A stretch of 64,000 nucleotides of DNA, from NCBI RefSeq assembly GCF_007747795.1, contig NZ_CP036275.1, positions 7,680,001 to 7,744,000 of the forward strand, read 5' to 3'. Made by a program: the position numbers and the translations under genes. Origin of the DNA: Maioricimonas rarisocia (lineage in GTDB: Bacteria > Planctomycetota > Planctomycetia > Planctomycetales > Planctomycetaceae). The notes beneath the pieces are model-generated. The model was not told where the DNA came from. It searched no databases and worked only from the letters and a program-made list of their open reading frames with translations. Below, piece after piece: positions 43,473 to 53,514 of this stretch (positions within the stretch are counted from its first letter, which is position 1; every line of letters starts with the position of its first letter).

Positions 43473-43895
43473 GACGCACCTGACCCGTGGCGTGAGGATT
43501 CTGTGGGCGGATTTCGATCCAGAGTCTGATGAGCCGAGGGTGGCCGGGGTCGCAACGAGCAAAGCGAGTGCAGCCTCCCGGCGGGTGGCTTCTATGAACG
43601 CCCGTTGCGAGTCAAGTGTCGTCTACTGCATGGTTCGAACTTTCCGGAAATCCGAACCGAACTGTGTGTCCCAGTCTTCTATCCGAGCATCCGGACGCGG
43701 TCCGTAGCCCATGTGGGGTTTTTCGAAAGAGACCGACTGCCCCACCTGGCGACGAGCAGGCTCTCCGTCAGGAGAGACGATCCCAAGCCACCCTCGAGCT
43801 CGTCAGTCTCACGGGCCACAGTTCGATTCAGCATCTCCTCTCAAAGAATTCTGTCTGTTCGTCGCTCGTCCGCAGTATCCTCCGCGGAGTGCACG
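43473..43895. other. intergenic region on the left side of the IS110-type element
   Basis: A 423-base gap. It has a truncated copy of the 122-base repeat (43539-43581), a possible left end of the IS110 element (43594-43608) and a GTGGGG..CCCCAC hairpin near 43710-43750. If the element border is right, about 290 bases of non-coding element DNA lie downstream of its transposase here. Confidence 0.45.
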
Positions 43896-44930
43896 TCAGG
43901 GGCTGAGCAGTCGCTCCGGCTGCATGTGGTGATACAGTCGACGCACCCAGCGGTTGGCGACCGCCGCCACAATCACGTTGTACTCCTTGCCCTGTTTCTT
44001 GAGACGGTGGGCAAATGCCTTCCAGTGAGGGTCAAAGTTGATCAGTCGGTGGGCCGCCTGAATGAGCACCTGCCGCAGGTGGTTGTTGCCCGCCTTGACC
44101 AGGCCGGCATCGGCCTGTCGTTTTCCGGACGAGGCGTTCCTGGGCGTGACTCCGCAGTAGCGGGCCAGCTGCTTGCCGGAGTTGAACCGTTCGAAGTGGG
44201 CAATCTCGGCCCGCATGGTGATCGCGGTGATCCAGCCGACGCCGTCCAGGGACAGCAGGCGGGCCACGACGGCGTCGCCCTTGGTCACCTTCTTGAGTTG
44301 GGCTTCGACGCGGCCGATCTTCTCCTTGATCCGTTCGAGTTCCTCGATGTGTTCATCGCGGACGAAGGTCGTGATTTCGTTCATCTCAGTGGCTTTCAGC
44401 CACGCCAACCAGGCCCGGGTCCAGGGATTGATGTCTTTCGGGGCCTTCAGTCGCAGACCTCGCAAGAGGGCACGGATTCGCAGTTTGATTTCGGTCTGTC
44501 GTTTCACGTACTGGGTTCTCAGTCGCACGAGCGTCCGCAGATCCTGGATCTCCTGCGGTGCCAGCCAGACGCGGGGCAGATAGCCGATCCGGACCAGGTC
44601 CGCGAGGATGAATGCGTCCGCCTTATCGCTCTTGTCGGGGTTCTGCTTCATGCGATTGACGATCCCCGCATGTCCCAGTCGGACGGACCAACCGGCCCGT
44701 TCGATGAGTTCGTGTGCCAGGTGTGCTGCTCCGTTGCAGGCTTCGAGTGATGCCTCCACGGTGAACTGTTCGCAGCCGTCCGGAAGCGTGTGCTCGACCA
44801 GGGACGCGACGTCACACCAGTGGTTGTCCACATCGCGGCTGGCGAGGACGTTGCCCTGGGAATCCATCACGCACACCCTCACAGAATCGTCGTGGTAGTC
44901 GAGTCCGACAAAACGTGCTACGGTCGACAT
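43896..44930 (-). CDS. IS110-family transposase (DEDD type)
   Basis: A 344-residue recombinase-like transposase. The N-terminal RuvC-like domain begins [20 protein letters not shown], then [12 protein letters not shown] and [23 protein letters not shown] (the DEDD residues). A helical middle follows, and the C-terminal Tnp_IS110 domain has [33 protein letters not shown] (the catalytic Ser region) and [19 protein letters not shown]110 members are now known to be guided by an element-encoded bridge RNA. The gene looks intact. Its ribosome site is within a possible hairpin (44931-44999). Confidence 0.94.
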   Translation of the reverse strand: MSTVARFVGLDYHDDSVRVCVMDSQGNVLASRDVDNHWCDVASLVEHTLPDGCEQFTVEASLEACNGAAHLAHELIERAGWSVRLGHAGIVNRMKQNPDKSDKADAFILADLVRIGYLPRVWLAPQEIQDLRTLVRLRTQYVKRQTEIKLRIRALLRGLRLKAPKDINPWTRAWLAWLKATEMNEITTFVRDEHIEELERIKEKIGRVEAQLKKVTKGDAVVARLLSLDGVGWITAITMRAEIAHFERFNSGKQLARYCGVTPRNASSGKRQADAGLVKAGNNHLRQVLIQAAHRLINFDPHWKAFAHRLKKQGKEYNVIVAAVANRWVRRLYHHMQPERLLSP

Positions 44931-44999
44931 GCTCGTTGCTCCTTCGGGAGGATTTCGTGGTTTGACTCAATCGAAGTCTAACCGATACGAGCAACGAGC
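44931..44999 (-). promoter_or_regulatory. inverted repeat covering the transposase ribosome site
   Basis: GCTCGTTGCTC (44931-44941) and GAGCAACGAGC (44989-44999) are perfect 11-base arms, 47 bases apart. On the transposase strand the second arm sits directly before the ATG at 44930 and includes half of the AAGGAG ribosome site (44939-44944). In a read-through RNA the stem would hide the start, a known kind of protection of IS genes from outside transcription. The arm may also belong to the element end. Confidence 0.55.
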
Positions 45000-45011
45000 T
45001 TTCATCCCCAT

Positions 45012-45159
45012 CTGGTGGTCGTCGTGCAGCGACGCCCCCAGCATGCGGCCCTGTAGGGTGTGTCACGGCAAGCTACGCTTGTGGCGCCCCATCCGGGCAG
45101 GCGTCTCTCGTCGGGCAACCTCCGCGACGCACCACCCGTATTGGAACACGTCCACAACG
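45012..45159. repeat. 148-base direct repeat, left of the IS element
   Basis: Aligns gaplessly to 46436-46583 with about seven differences in 148 bases, same orientation. Between the two copies is the ISH3/IS4-like element plus short flanks. It has no open frame of interest. It starts six or seven bases after the inferred IS110 end. Confidence 0.85.
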
Positions 45160-45177
45160 TCTGAGGGCAGACAGGAA

Positions 45178-46406
45178 TCAGTAGTTCCAAGCTTAGGTGA
45201 TCGCCACAGAGGGTTCTTGTGTCAGCACTTGCGTGGTCGGCAGGTCAAGAAGCTCGATTAACTGCTGCTGGAAATGCTGCTGCGTCAGACGTTCACGCCA
45301 TGGCTTCTTCTGTTGCCCCAGAGTGAGCAGTGCCCAGGCATTGGCGAGGATGAACGACAGGATCTGCAGGAAGCGACGCCAGTTCTCTTTTCGCGTCGTC
45401 GTCCAGGCCCGACAATGGCGGCTCTCCCGATAGCTGGTCTCGATCCCGAAACGTTTCCGGTACAGCTCCCGGCAGTACGTCAGGTTCGGCAGCCGCCCAT
45501 GGTAGGCATACAGCAGAGGAGTTTTCTGCTTCGTCTTCGGGTTCGGCACGATCGCCACCTGCACAGTCACCTGTAGCTTGCTGCGACGCTTCTTCCACGT
45601 GTGGGTCGTGAACCCCCGGCGGCCGGGCGCCATGAACTGGGCGGTCCCCGTGCCCGGAGAGTTCTTGCTCGGCTTCTTGCCGCGGCAGATCATGGGCATC
45701 AGAAACGGCACGTTGCGGGACTGCAGCCAGTCGATCACATCGGCACTGTAGAAGCCGCGGTCCAGCAGTAACCGACGGATACGAATGCCTTTACTTTGCA
45801 GCTGCGGCCAGAGTGCATCGAGCGTATCTTCCATGCGGTTGTTGTAGACGGGGGCCATGGCGAGCGTCAGTTTTTCGCCGCGTTCGACCACACAGGCCGT
45901 GGCGATCGACCAGAACTTCTTCGTGCCCTGCTTCGCCTTGCCGCGAAACAATCCCTTCTGCGGTTTGCCGTAGTAGGGCTGATGGTGCAGGTCGATGGCG
46001 ATGATCACGCCGCGTTTGCGCCGCTGTGCCTTCTTGATCCATCCCTGGAGCTGCTTATCGAACAGTTCGGGGAACATCCACATCGGCGGGAGCGCTGCGT
46101 AGATGGCCTTGCGCAGCGTCTCGTCGCTGACGCCGAGTGCCACTCGCTGCGAAACTGCGGTGATCGTGGCCTTGAGCAGTCCGATCCCCACGATGACCCT
46201 GAGCAGCAGGTCGGTCGAGAGGCGTCTGCTGCAGCCTGAGGTGTTCAGTGTCTGCTGCAGCAGGCCGATGACCTGCCCCTTCACCTGGCCGCAATTGCGT
46301 ACGTTCCTTCTGGACATTGCAGTTCTCCTTCCATGGTTCAAGGTCACCACCTATACCTTGTCCCTGAAAAGAGTTGCATTGCCAAGAGAAACCTTGGAAC
46401 TACTGA
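45178..46406 (-). mobile_element. ISH3/IS4-like insertion sequence, complete, 1229 bp
   Basis: Both ends are visible. Inverted ends TCAGTAGTTCCAAG (45178-45191) and CTTGGAACTACTGA (46393-46406) are 14-base perfect matches. Direct target repeats GGAA lie at 45174-45177 and 46407-46410. Removing the element and one GGAA restores GGCAGACAGGAATGTCTGCC, exactly the palindrome found intact at 37227-37249, which is strong support for the borders. The transposase fills almost all the space. Confidence 0.88.
45193..46317 (-). CDS. DDE transposase, ISH3/IS4-like
   Basis: A 374-residue transposase. ATG 46317 has AGGAG eight bases upstream; GTG 46350 is less likely. Candidate catalytic residues are Asp109 (IIAIDLHHQPYYG), Asp186 (RRLLLDRGFYSADVI) and Glu298 (IETSYRESRHCRAWTTTR), the last in a Y-x-E setting typical of IS4-related families. 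IKKAQRRKRGV and an NWRRFLQILSFILANAWALL C-terminal helix also fit. The ISH3 placement is from memory of overall layout and could be another IS4-superfamily group. The gene looks intact, so the element may be active. Confidence 0.88.
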   Translation of the reverse strand: MSRRNVRNCGQVKGQVIGLLQQTLNTSGCSRRLSTDLLLRVIVGIGLLKATITAVSQRVALGVSDETLRKAIYAALPPMWMFPELFDKQLQGWIKKAQRRKRGVIIAIDLHHQPYYGKPQKGLFRGKAKQGTKKFWSIATACVVERGEKLTLAMAPVYNNRMEDTLDALWPQLQSKGIRIRRLLLDRGFYSADVIDWLQSRNVPFLMPMICRGKKPSKNSPGTGTAQFMAPGRRGFTTHTWKKRRSKLQVTVQVAIVPNPKTKQKTPLLYAYHGRLPNLTYCRELYRKRFGIETSYRESRHCRAWTTTRKENWRRFLQILSFILANAWALLTLGQQKKPWRERLTQQHFQQQLIELLDLPTTQVLTQEPSVAIT

Positions 46407-46410
46407 GGAA

Positions 46411-46769
46411 TGTCTGCCCCACCTCGCATGGGTGGCTGGTGGTCGTCGCGCAGCGACGCCCCCAGCATGCGGCCCTGTAGGGTGTGTCACGGCAAGCTAC
46501 GCTTGCGGCGCCCCATCCGGGCAGGCGTCTCTCGTCGGGCAACCTCTGTGACGCACCAACCGCATTGGAACACGTCCACGACGGCGAATGGTGCGTCGCG
46601 AAAGCCCACCGGCCGCGACCGGTGGGTCCAAATGCCACGCCCCCATCGGCCGGCAATAGCCGGCCCTACCCACGCCGCGACCGACACGAACATGATGTGG
46701 GGCCATCCCGAGCCCCGTGCCGGGACCAGTCCCAGCCTACAGCGATCAATAGCCGGCCCAATCGGCACG
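46411..46769. other. intergenic region of repeats downstream of the channel operon
   Basis: A 359-base gap. Apart from the 148-base repeat it has a CCCACCGG/CCGGTGGG hairpin (46605-46626, similar to the terminator at 55318), a CCGGCAATAGCCGG palindrome near 46652 and an inverted copy of GGCTGGGACTGGTCCCAGC (46719-46737). No gene is seen. Confidence 0.6.
46436..46583. repeat. 148-base direct repeat, right of the IS element
   Basis: Partner of 45012-45159. Before the IS arrived the two copies were separated by only about 47 bases, including the palindrome that became the target. Confidence 0.85.
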
Positions 46770-48008
<1,239 letters not shown>

Positions 48009-48028
48009 GTCTTCACTCCCTTCGCGGA

Positions 48029-49972
48029 TTAATCGAGGACGTATTCCACCGAAGTCCGCAGCGACCACCCCTGCACCACCGAGTGCAGTCGTTCGTGGTA
48101 CTGGTTCCCTCCGGGACTGACGACAAACCGGACCGCGGGCTGCCAGAAGAATCCTTCCGGCGGCGGCCCCCAGTCGCGAACGTGGGCATCGAGTGCGTCG
48201 GCGAGACTCTGCTGCAGATCCTCGCCGGCAATCCCCGAGGTGATCGGGATCTTCGCTCCTTCCGCGATCGCCACTTCGCTGGGCGTGACGCGAATCGTGA
48301 CCGACCGTTCGTAGCCGATCACACTCCCCGGCGGCCGGATGCCCCACTGCGGGTTCTTCGGGTCCACCTTCGGTTTGCCGCCGTGCGAAAGCCGTGGCGA
48401 TCCCGACGTGGCCTGCTGAGATTCTGACGCGGGTGGCGCGCTGCTTGTCCCGGTCCGCTCGGTCGGCTTCGAGAACGACCTGGAAGAGCGTGACATCGCC
48501 CGGGCCGCGATCGGCTGGCGAAACACGCCGGGTTCGGCACGCGATGCCGGAGGCTCTGAACTGTTCCCGACTCGGCGCTGCGGCGCGGAAGGTTGCAGCG
48601 GCGTTCCTCTGGATGCAGCTGCGAACTCCCGCTCGGTTTCCGTCGGATCGCCACCAGGCGGGCGGCGGGCGGTGTCGAGGTCGCGACTGAACCGGCGGTT
48701 CCCGATGTATACGCCGCGGTCGGAATCCCTGCTGCGGAGCTGTTCGACTTCGTCGAGCTGGAACTCCCCCTCCCGGCTGGCGAAGTTCAGCGGCCCGGCA
48801 ATCGGATACCGTCCGTCACTCAGCCTTCGGGCGAGTACCCGCCGCTGGTCGAGCAACTGGTCGATCGCTTCCCGGCAGAGCGCCTCGGCGGCCGGGTCCG
48901 ATTCGGGCCATTCGAATTCCTGATCGTCTTCGACCAGTTCGTAGCCGACGACGGCATCGAGCGGTTCGAGCAGCTTGCGGGCCACGTAGTAGGCGACCGT
49001 ACCTTCAGGCCGGACCACCAGCAGGATGTACGGCTTGTCGGCGTCGGAATCGAGGCTGGCCTTCATCGACCAGTACCGGAACAACGCCTCGGCCCCCGCC
49101 AGCAACGGATTGCGGGACGGGGGAAACCCGCTCAGATCTTCGGCGGTCAGCGTGATTTCCTCAGAGGCGAACACCAGACCGTCCGGTCGGCACTCGATGA
49201 CGATCGGTCGCCGCGTTGTGCCGGACTGTCCATCGTAGGGAACAATACGGAACCGATGCGATGCTGCCGCCTGGCGGGCCTGCATGCGGCGCAGTTCGCG
49301 CTCCGCCTGATCGATCTCCCGGGAGAGCCGCACCCGTTCTTCGATCAGTGCAGAACGTGACTGGCGGAGCTGATCCCACTGCTGTGCGATCGTCGATCGC
49401 TGATCATCCATGGCGGCGACCGTCTGACGGACCGTATCGAGTCGCTTTGACTGCGCGGCGATTGCCGACTCGGCAGCCCGGAGCTCCCTGGCGAGGCGGT
49501 CGCGGCGAGCGGTCAGTTCGCGGACCCGTTCTTCCCAGTCCGCCTGCAGCTGCGCGAGCTCGTCGTCACGCTGCTGTCGCAGTTCCTCCCACTCCTGCAG
49601 CCGGGCCAGCCGCAGTTCTTCCGGCGACGGACCGGTTTCTTCGGGCACCGGATCGGGAGCGAGGGCCGGAAGCAGCGGTTCGTCATCGCGGGGATCGTTC
49701 GCAGCTGCCACCGCTGAAGGTGCCGGCTCGAGCACGGGCGGTTCTTCCACAACCGCCAGCGTCGGAGCAGCCTGCAGCGCGGGCTGGGAGGCCGCTTCGG
49801 GAGCGGGTTCTTCCTCGACGACCACCGCCGTCTGCATTTCGGCGAGCGTCTGCTGGCGGATGCGACGGGTGGTGACCAGCAGCAGGAAGATCAGCGCCCC
49901 CATCGCACAGACCAGCACCGCGAGGAACGGGAACAGCGTGACCGAATTTCCCGTCTGATGGCGACTGCTCAT
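48029..49972 (-). CDS. ExbD/TolR-like single-span protein with coiled coil, first of two
   Basis: A 647-residue protein. Its span is residues 11-34 (VTLFPFLAVLVCAMGALIFLLLVTT); unlike its neighbour, it has no acidic residue in or next to the span. Residues 45-115 are Pro/Ala/Glu-rich. A long coiled coil (LQEWEELRQQRDDELAQLQADWEERVRELTARRDRLARELRAAESAIAAQSKRLDTVR, about 118-240) follows. An alpha/beta domain comes next, with KPYILLVVRPEGTVAYYVARKLLEPLDAVVGYELVEDD, similar in pattern to the end of the partner protein and of ExbD. A disordered Ser/Arg-rich tail leads to a final domain ending SVVQGWSLRTSVEYVLD. It is the middle gene of the operon. I know of no characterised homologue. Confidence 0.72.
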   Translation of the reverse strand: MSSRHQTGNSVTLFPFLAVLVCAMGALIFLLLVTTRRIRQQTLAEMQTAVVVEEEPAPEAASQPALQAAPTLAVVEEPPVLEPAPSAVAAANDPRDDEPLLPALAPDPVPEETGPSPEELRLARLQEWEELRQQRDDELAQLQADWEERVRELTARRDRLARELRAAESAIAAQSKRLDTVRQTVAAMDDQRSTIAQQWDQLRQSRSALIEERVRLSREIDQAERELRRMQARQAAASHRFRIVPYDGQSGTTRRPIVIECRPDGLVFASEEITLTAEDLSGFPPSRNPLLAGAEALFRYWSMKASLDSDADKPYILLVVRPEGTVAYYVARKLLEPLDAVVGYELVEDDQEFEWPESDPAAEALCREAIDQLLDQRRVLARRLSDGRYPIAGPLNFASREGEFQLDEVEQLRSRDSDRGVYIGNRRFSRDLDTARRPPGGDPTETEREFAAASRGTPLQPSAPQRRVGNSSEPPASRAEPGVFRQPIAARAMSRSSRSFSKPTERTGTSSAPPASESQQATSGSPRLSHGGKPKVDPKNPQWGIRPPGSVIGYERSVTIRVTPSEVAIAEGAKIPITSGIAGEDLQQSLADALDAHVRDWGPPPEGFFWQPAVRFVVSPGGNQYHERLHSVVQGWSLRTSVEYVLD

Positions 49973-50026
49973 GGATTTGCTGCAACTGGAGGAGGACGGC
50001 AGAAACGACGGAAACCGCGCTGCAGA

Positions 50027-51499
50027 TCAGGCGGCCTTCTGCCGGGCCCGTGTCGAGAGCAGATGCACGGCGGCACTCAGGCTGTGCAGCGTGTCTTCGA
50101 AGGTCTCGGCCGAACGGACCGCTTCGAGATTCTCGGTCAGCCGCTGCTGCAGGCCGGCCAGGTTCTCCTCCTGCTCGACGATCTTCGAGAGCAGTGCACT
50201 CTGACGCGACAGAGCACCCAACTGGTTCTCGACGGCCGTGGTCGCCTTTTCGAGCCGGCTTTCCCACCCTTCGAACTTCGTCGCCATCGCCGAGACGAGT
50301 GCTTCGGTCTGCTCGCGATACGTCGCCTGCACGGCAGTCAGATCATCGTGCACCTGCGACCAGAGCTGTTCGATCTGTTCCCGCGAGGCAGCATCGTGCT
50401 GTTGCCGCATCTGCTCGGTCGCCGCGATGGTCTCCGAAAGATTTTCGGAGACCTGTTCGTACGACTGCACGAAGTCCCGCCGCAGACCGGCGAGCTGTTC
50501 GGAATGCGAGGAGAGTGTCTGGTCGGCACCGCTGCTGAGCGAGTCGGCAAGCTGCTGCTGCTGCACGTCGAGCGTCTCGTTCCAGCGTGAGCGGAGCGTC
50601 TCCATCGAGTCCTGCCATAGCTCCGTCTGCTTCTCGATGAGCGTTTCCGTCCGGTCGAGCAGCGACTCGGCCGCTTTCGATTCCGCCTGCGCCCAGGGGC
50701 TGCCTCCGTCGGCCGCGGCGGGAAACAGCGGCAGCAACCGGCGGATGCCGATTTCTTCGACCTGAGCGAGGACGCGCTCTTCGTCCCGCTTCACGAAGAA
50801 GTAAGCGAAGACCAGCACCAGCGAGAGGGACAGCGCCAGAGCCGTCGTATCGAACGCGACCGCCAGACCGCCGGTCACTTCGTTGAGCGACGTATCGAGC
50901 TGATCGGGCGTGACGTTCGCGATCGCCAGCGTAATGCCCATCACGGTTCCCAGGAAGCCAATGATCGGTACCGCCCAGGTGATCGTCTGCAGCAGCGAAT
51001 AGCTCTCGAAGAGGCGATCGGCTGCGACGTCGGCGAGGTACTTGAGGTGATCTTCCAGCCCGGCCGCCGACTTCTGTCCACGCACGTAGCTGACGACTCC
51101 GTGGCACCGTCGACCGAGGTGCGTGGTCTTCTGCCGGTCGGGCCAGGCATTGATGGTCTCGGCGAGCTGGCCGGCCGTTTCGAGTGATCCGCCTTCGGGC
51201 TTCACCGCATCCAGCGACTGCCGCAGTGCCCGTCGCTCGCTGCGCAGTCCTGCCAGTTTGATTCCCAGGATCGACATGCCGACGAACGACATCCCGGCCA
51301 GCACGTACTCGAGCGGGTGTCCACAGAAGTACCGCTGGGCGACGTCCCGTCCGACCGGCAGAAACGGCAGCAGCTGGTAAAAGCCGACCGTCAGCAGTCC
51401 CCCCCAGATGTAGGGAGAGGTGAGTACGGACCTGGCGAGCGAACGTCGATCGAATGCGCTGTCAAACTCGCTGAGTTCGTCCCGGGTCGGCTCGGTCAT
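50027..51499 (-). CDS. MotA/TolQ/ExbB proton channel family protein with long coiled-coil tail
   Basis: A 490-residue protein; plain ExbB has about 240. Four spans: residues 30-48, 63-84, 172-195 (ITWAVPIIGFLGTVMGITLAI) and 210-236 (GGLAVAFDTTALALSLSLVLVFAYFFV). The family motif GxLGTVxG is GFLGTVMG, and VTGGLAVAFDTTALAL is the last-span motif with its Thr pair. From residue 240 to the end is an almost unbroken helical, Gln/Glu-rich coiled coil in the cytoplasm. ATG 51499 is the start of MTEPTRDELSE; GTG/ATG 33 bases before is less likely. It is the first gene of the operon with the two ExbD-like genes. The long tail recalls ZorA and MotA-like defence stators, but no other Zorya gene is here. 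Confidence 0.88.
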   Translation of the reverse strand: MTEPTRDELSEFDSAFDRRSLARSVLTSPYIWGGLLTVGFYQLLPFLPVGRDVAQRYFCGHPLEYVLAGMSFVGMSILGIKLAGLRSERRALRQSLDAVKPEGGSLETAGQLAETINAWPDRQKTTHLGRRCHGVVSYVRGQKSAAGLEDHLKYLADVAADRLFESYSLLQTITWAVPIIGFLGTVMGITLAIANVTPDQLDTSLNEVTGGLAVAFDTTALALSLSLVLVFAYFFVKRDEERVLAQVEEIGIRRLLPLFPAAADGGSPWAQAESKAAESLLDRTETLIEKQTELWQDSMETLRSRWNETLDVQQQQLADSLSSGADQTLSSHSEQLAGLRRDFVQSYEQVSENLSETIAATEQMRQQHDAASREQIEQLWSQVHDDLTAVQATYREQTEALVSAMATKFEGWESRLEKATTAVENQLGALSRQSALLSKIVEQEENLAGLQQRLTENLEAVRSAETFEDTLHSLSAAVHLLSTRARQKAA

Positions 51500-51792
51500 C
51501 GTCACATACCTTGACTGAATTGCGGTCAGCAACGCGCAAGGGAGGACGATTCGTGTTGGCGCACACGAATTCCAGGCGACAGAACACGCCGCCGCGACAT
51601 CGACTGCCGCGCAGAGGCCCCCCTCCGACTGCTAAAATCGTCACCACGCGCCGGTCGAATCCATGCAAAGCGGCAGAATCGACCCTGTCGCTACAAGTGC
51701 GCCGGCGGTCTGCACGCTGTTGGCGGAGTACGGCAATCAGCTATTCTGCACGTTTTGCACGACCGGCAGGTCGCCGAAACGGCTGCTCTGAA

Positions 51793-53436
51793 ATGCCCGA
51801 AATCCAGTACTCGCCCCGACGTCGCCACCTGGTCCGCTTCGATCCCAAGCGGATTCCACATATGTTCGCCGACGTGCTCGTACTGGGTGCGGGAATTGCC
51901 GGCGTGCGGGCCGCTCTCGAACTCGATCCGCGGCTGCGGGTGGTCATCGTCACCAAGGACAAACTGGACCTTTCCAGCAGCGCCTGGGCGCAGGGGGGCA
52001 TCGCGGGTGTCCTCGATCCGACCGACAACGTCGAGAACCATGCCGTCGATACCATCGGTGCCGGTGCGGGGCTCTGCAACGAAGAGGTCGTTCGCAGCGT
52101 CGTGCAGGCCGCCCCGGAACTGATCCGCGAGCTGGCCACGTTCGGTGCCCAGTTCGACAAACGGGACGGCGAGATCGCGCTCACGATGGAAGGGGGCCAC
52201 AGCCATGCCCGCGTCGCTCACGCGCTGGGAGACGCGACCGGCAAGGAGATCATGCGGGCCCTGATCGACACTGTCCGCGGGGCTCGCTGGACCGAGATCT
52301 GGGAAGAGACGTTCACGATCGACCTGCTCACCCAGGAGGGAACCTGCCGCGGTGCCCTGGTCTGGAACCCGGATCACGGCAAGACATTCGTCTGGGCCAA
52401 GCAGACGATTCTCTGCACCGGCGGAGCGGGTCGGCTGTTTCGGGAAACGACCAACCCCGACATTGCCACCGCAGACGGGCATGCCATCGCCTACCGGGCC
52501 GGAGCGCAGCTTCGCGACATGGAGATGATGCAGTTTCACCCGACGGTGCTGTACATCGCCGGCAGCTCGCGTCACCTGATTTCCGAAGCGGTCCGAGGCG
52601 AGGGAGCCCATCTGGTCGACAACCGCGGGCATCGCTTCATGCCCGACTACGACGAACGGGCCGAACTGGCTCCCCGTGATATCGTGGCGCGGGCGATCAC
52701 CGATCAGATGGAGAAGACACGCCACACATGCGTCTATCTCGATCTGAGGCACCTGCCGGCCGATCTGGTCACGCAGCGGTTTCCCCACATCGGGCAGGTC
52801 TGCCGCGAGTTCGGCCTGGACATGACGCAGGACCTGATCCCGGTCCGCCCGGGGGCGCATTACATGATCGGCGGACTGAGCGTCGACATGAACGGCCAGA
52901 CGACACTGCCGGGACTGTGGGCTGCCGGCGAAGTCACCTCCAGTGGCCTGCACGGCGCCAACCGTCTCGCGTCAAACAGTCTGCTCGAAGGGCTGTACTA
53001 CGGCATTCGAGCCGGACGGGGTGCATCGTCGTCCGCACTCGAGATGCCGGACAACTTCTGCATCGCTCCGCTGGTCTCCGACTGGCCGCGGACGACGCAG
53101 GACGATGACGGGCTGAACCTGGTCGACCTGCAGAACTCATTGAGCAGCATCATGTGGCGGAACGTCGGCATCCGTCGCGATGCCGAGGGGCTGCGCTCGG
53201 CGGCAGAACAGGTCGACTTCTGGGATCGCTACGTTTCGCAGCGTGAATTCAATACGGTCGAGGGCTGGGAACTGCAGAACATGCTGCTGGTGGCCCGACT
53301 GATGATCGAGTCGGCCCTGGTCCGCGAAGAGAGTCGCGGCGTGCATTACCGCAGTGATTTTCCGCAGACGAATGCAGGGCCGGGCGAGCATGTGTCGATT
53401 GTCTGGTCGGATGCCGCCGCAGCGACGACTCACTGA
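51793..53436 (+). CDS. nadB: L-aspartate oxidase
   Basis: A 547-residue flavoenzyme that oxidises L-aspartate to iminoaspartate in NAD synthesis. Features: the FAD fold VLVLGAGIAGVRAALELD, SSSAWAQGGIAGVLDPTDN (the NadB form of the motif), MEGGHSHARVAHALGDATG, CTGGAGRLFRETTNPDIATADGHAIAYRAGA, MEMMQFHPT, ISEAVRGEGAHLVD and AAGEVTSSGLHGANRLASNSLLEGLYYG. ATG 51793 begins MPEIQYSPRRRHLVRFD; the 90 codons open upstream look random. No nadA or nadC is adjacent. Divergent from the channel operon. Confidence 0.95.
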   Translation: MPEIQYSPRRRHLVRFDPKRIPHMFADVLVLGAGIAGVRAALELDPRLRVVIVTKDKLDLSSSAWAQGGIAGVLDPTDNVENHAVDTIGAGAGLCNEEVVRSVVQAAPELIRELATFGAQFDKRDGEIALTMEGGHSHARVAHALGDATGKEIMRALIDTVRGARWTEIWEETFTIDLLTQEGTCRGALVWNPDHGKTFVWAKQTILCTGGAGRLFRETTNPDIATADGHAIAYRAGAQLRDMEMMQFHPTVLYIAGSSRHLISEAVRGEGAHLVDNRGHRFMPDYDERAELAPRDIVARAITDQMEKTRHTCVYLDLRHLPADLVTQRFPHIGQVCREFGLDMTQDLIPVRPGAHYMIGGLSVDMNGQTTLPGLWAAGEVTSSGLHGANRLASNSLLEGLYYGIRAGRGASSSALEMPDNFCIAPLVSDWPRTTQDDDGLNLVDLQNSLSSIMWRNVGIRRDAEGLRSAAEQVDFWDRYVSQREFNTVEGWELQNMLLVARLMIESALVREESRGVHYRSDFPQTNAGPGEHVSIVWSDAAAATTH

Positions 53437-53514
53437 TCAGTGTCCTTCGATCTCACGTCTGGTTCTTCACCACTCGTTCATTCAATCTGCTGACCTGCTG
53501 GAACGGAGTCTGAC

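Larger units (their letters stand above)
43594..45005 (-). mobile_element. IS110-type insertion sequence (IS1111-like, borders inferred)
   Basis: The element is defined by the transposase at 43896-44930. Proposed borders rest on an imperfect inverted pair: ATGAACGCCCGTTGC at 43594-43608 and the reverse complement of GCAACGAGCTTTCAT at 44991-45005, 13 of 15 matching. This would leave about 290 bases downstream of the stop and 75 upstream of the start. No target duplication is seen, as expected for this family. Exact ends may be a few bases out. Confidence 0.45.

Noticed and set aside
41148-43562. 804-codon minus frame opposite purE and the lipoprotein
   Set aside because: Shadow of two well-supported genes.
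50027-51499. Zorya defence (ZorA) identity for the channel protein
   Set aside because: The partners lack an evident OmpA-type peptidoglycan domain as in ZorB and no zorC, zorD or zorE is nearby, so only a general resemblance is claimed.
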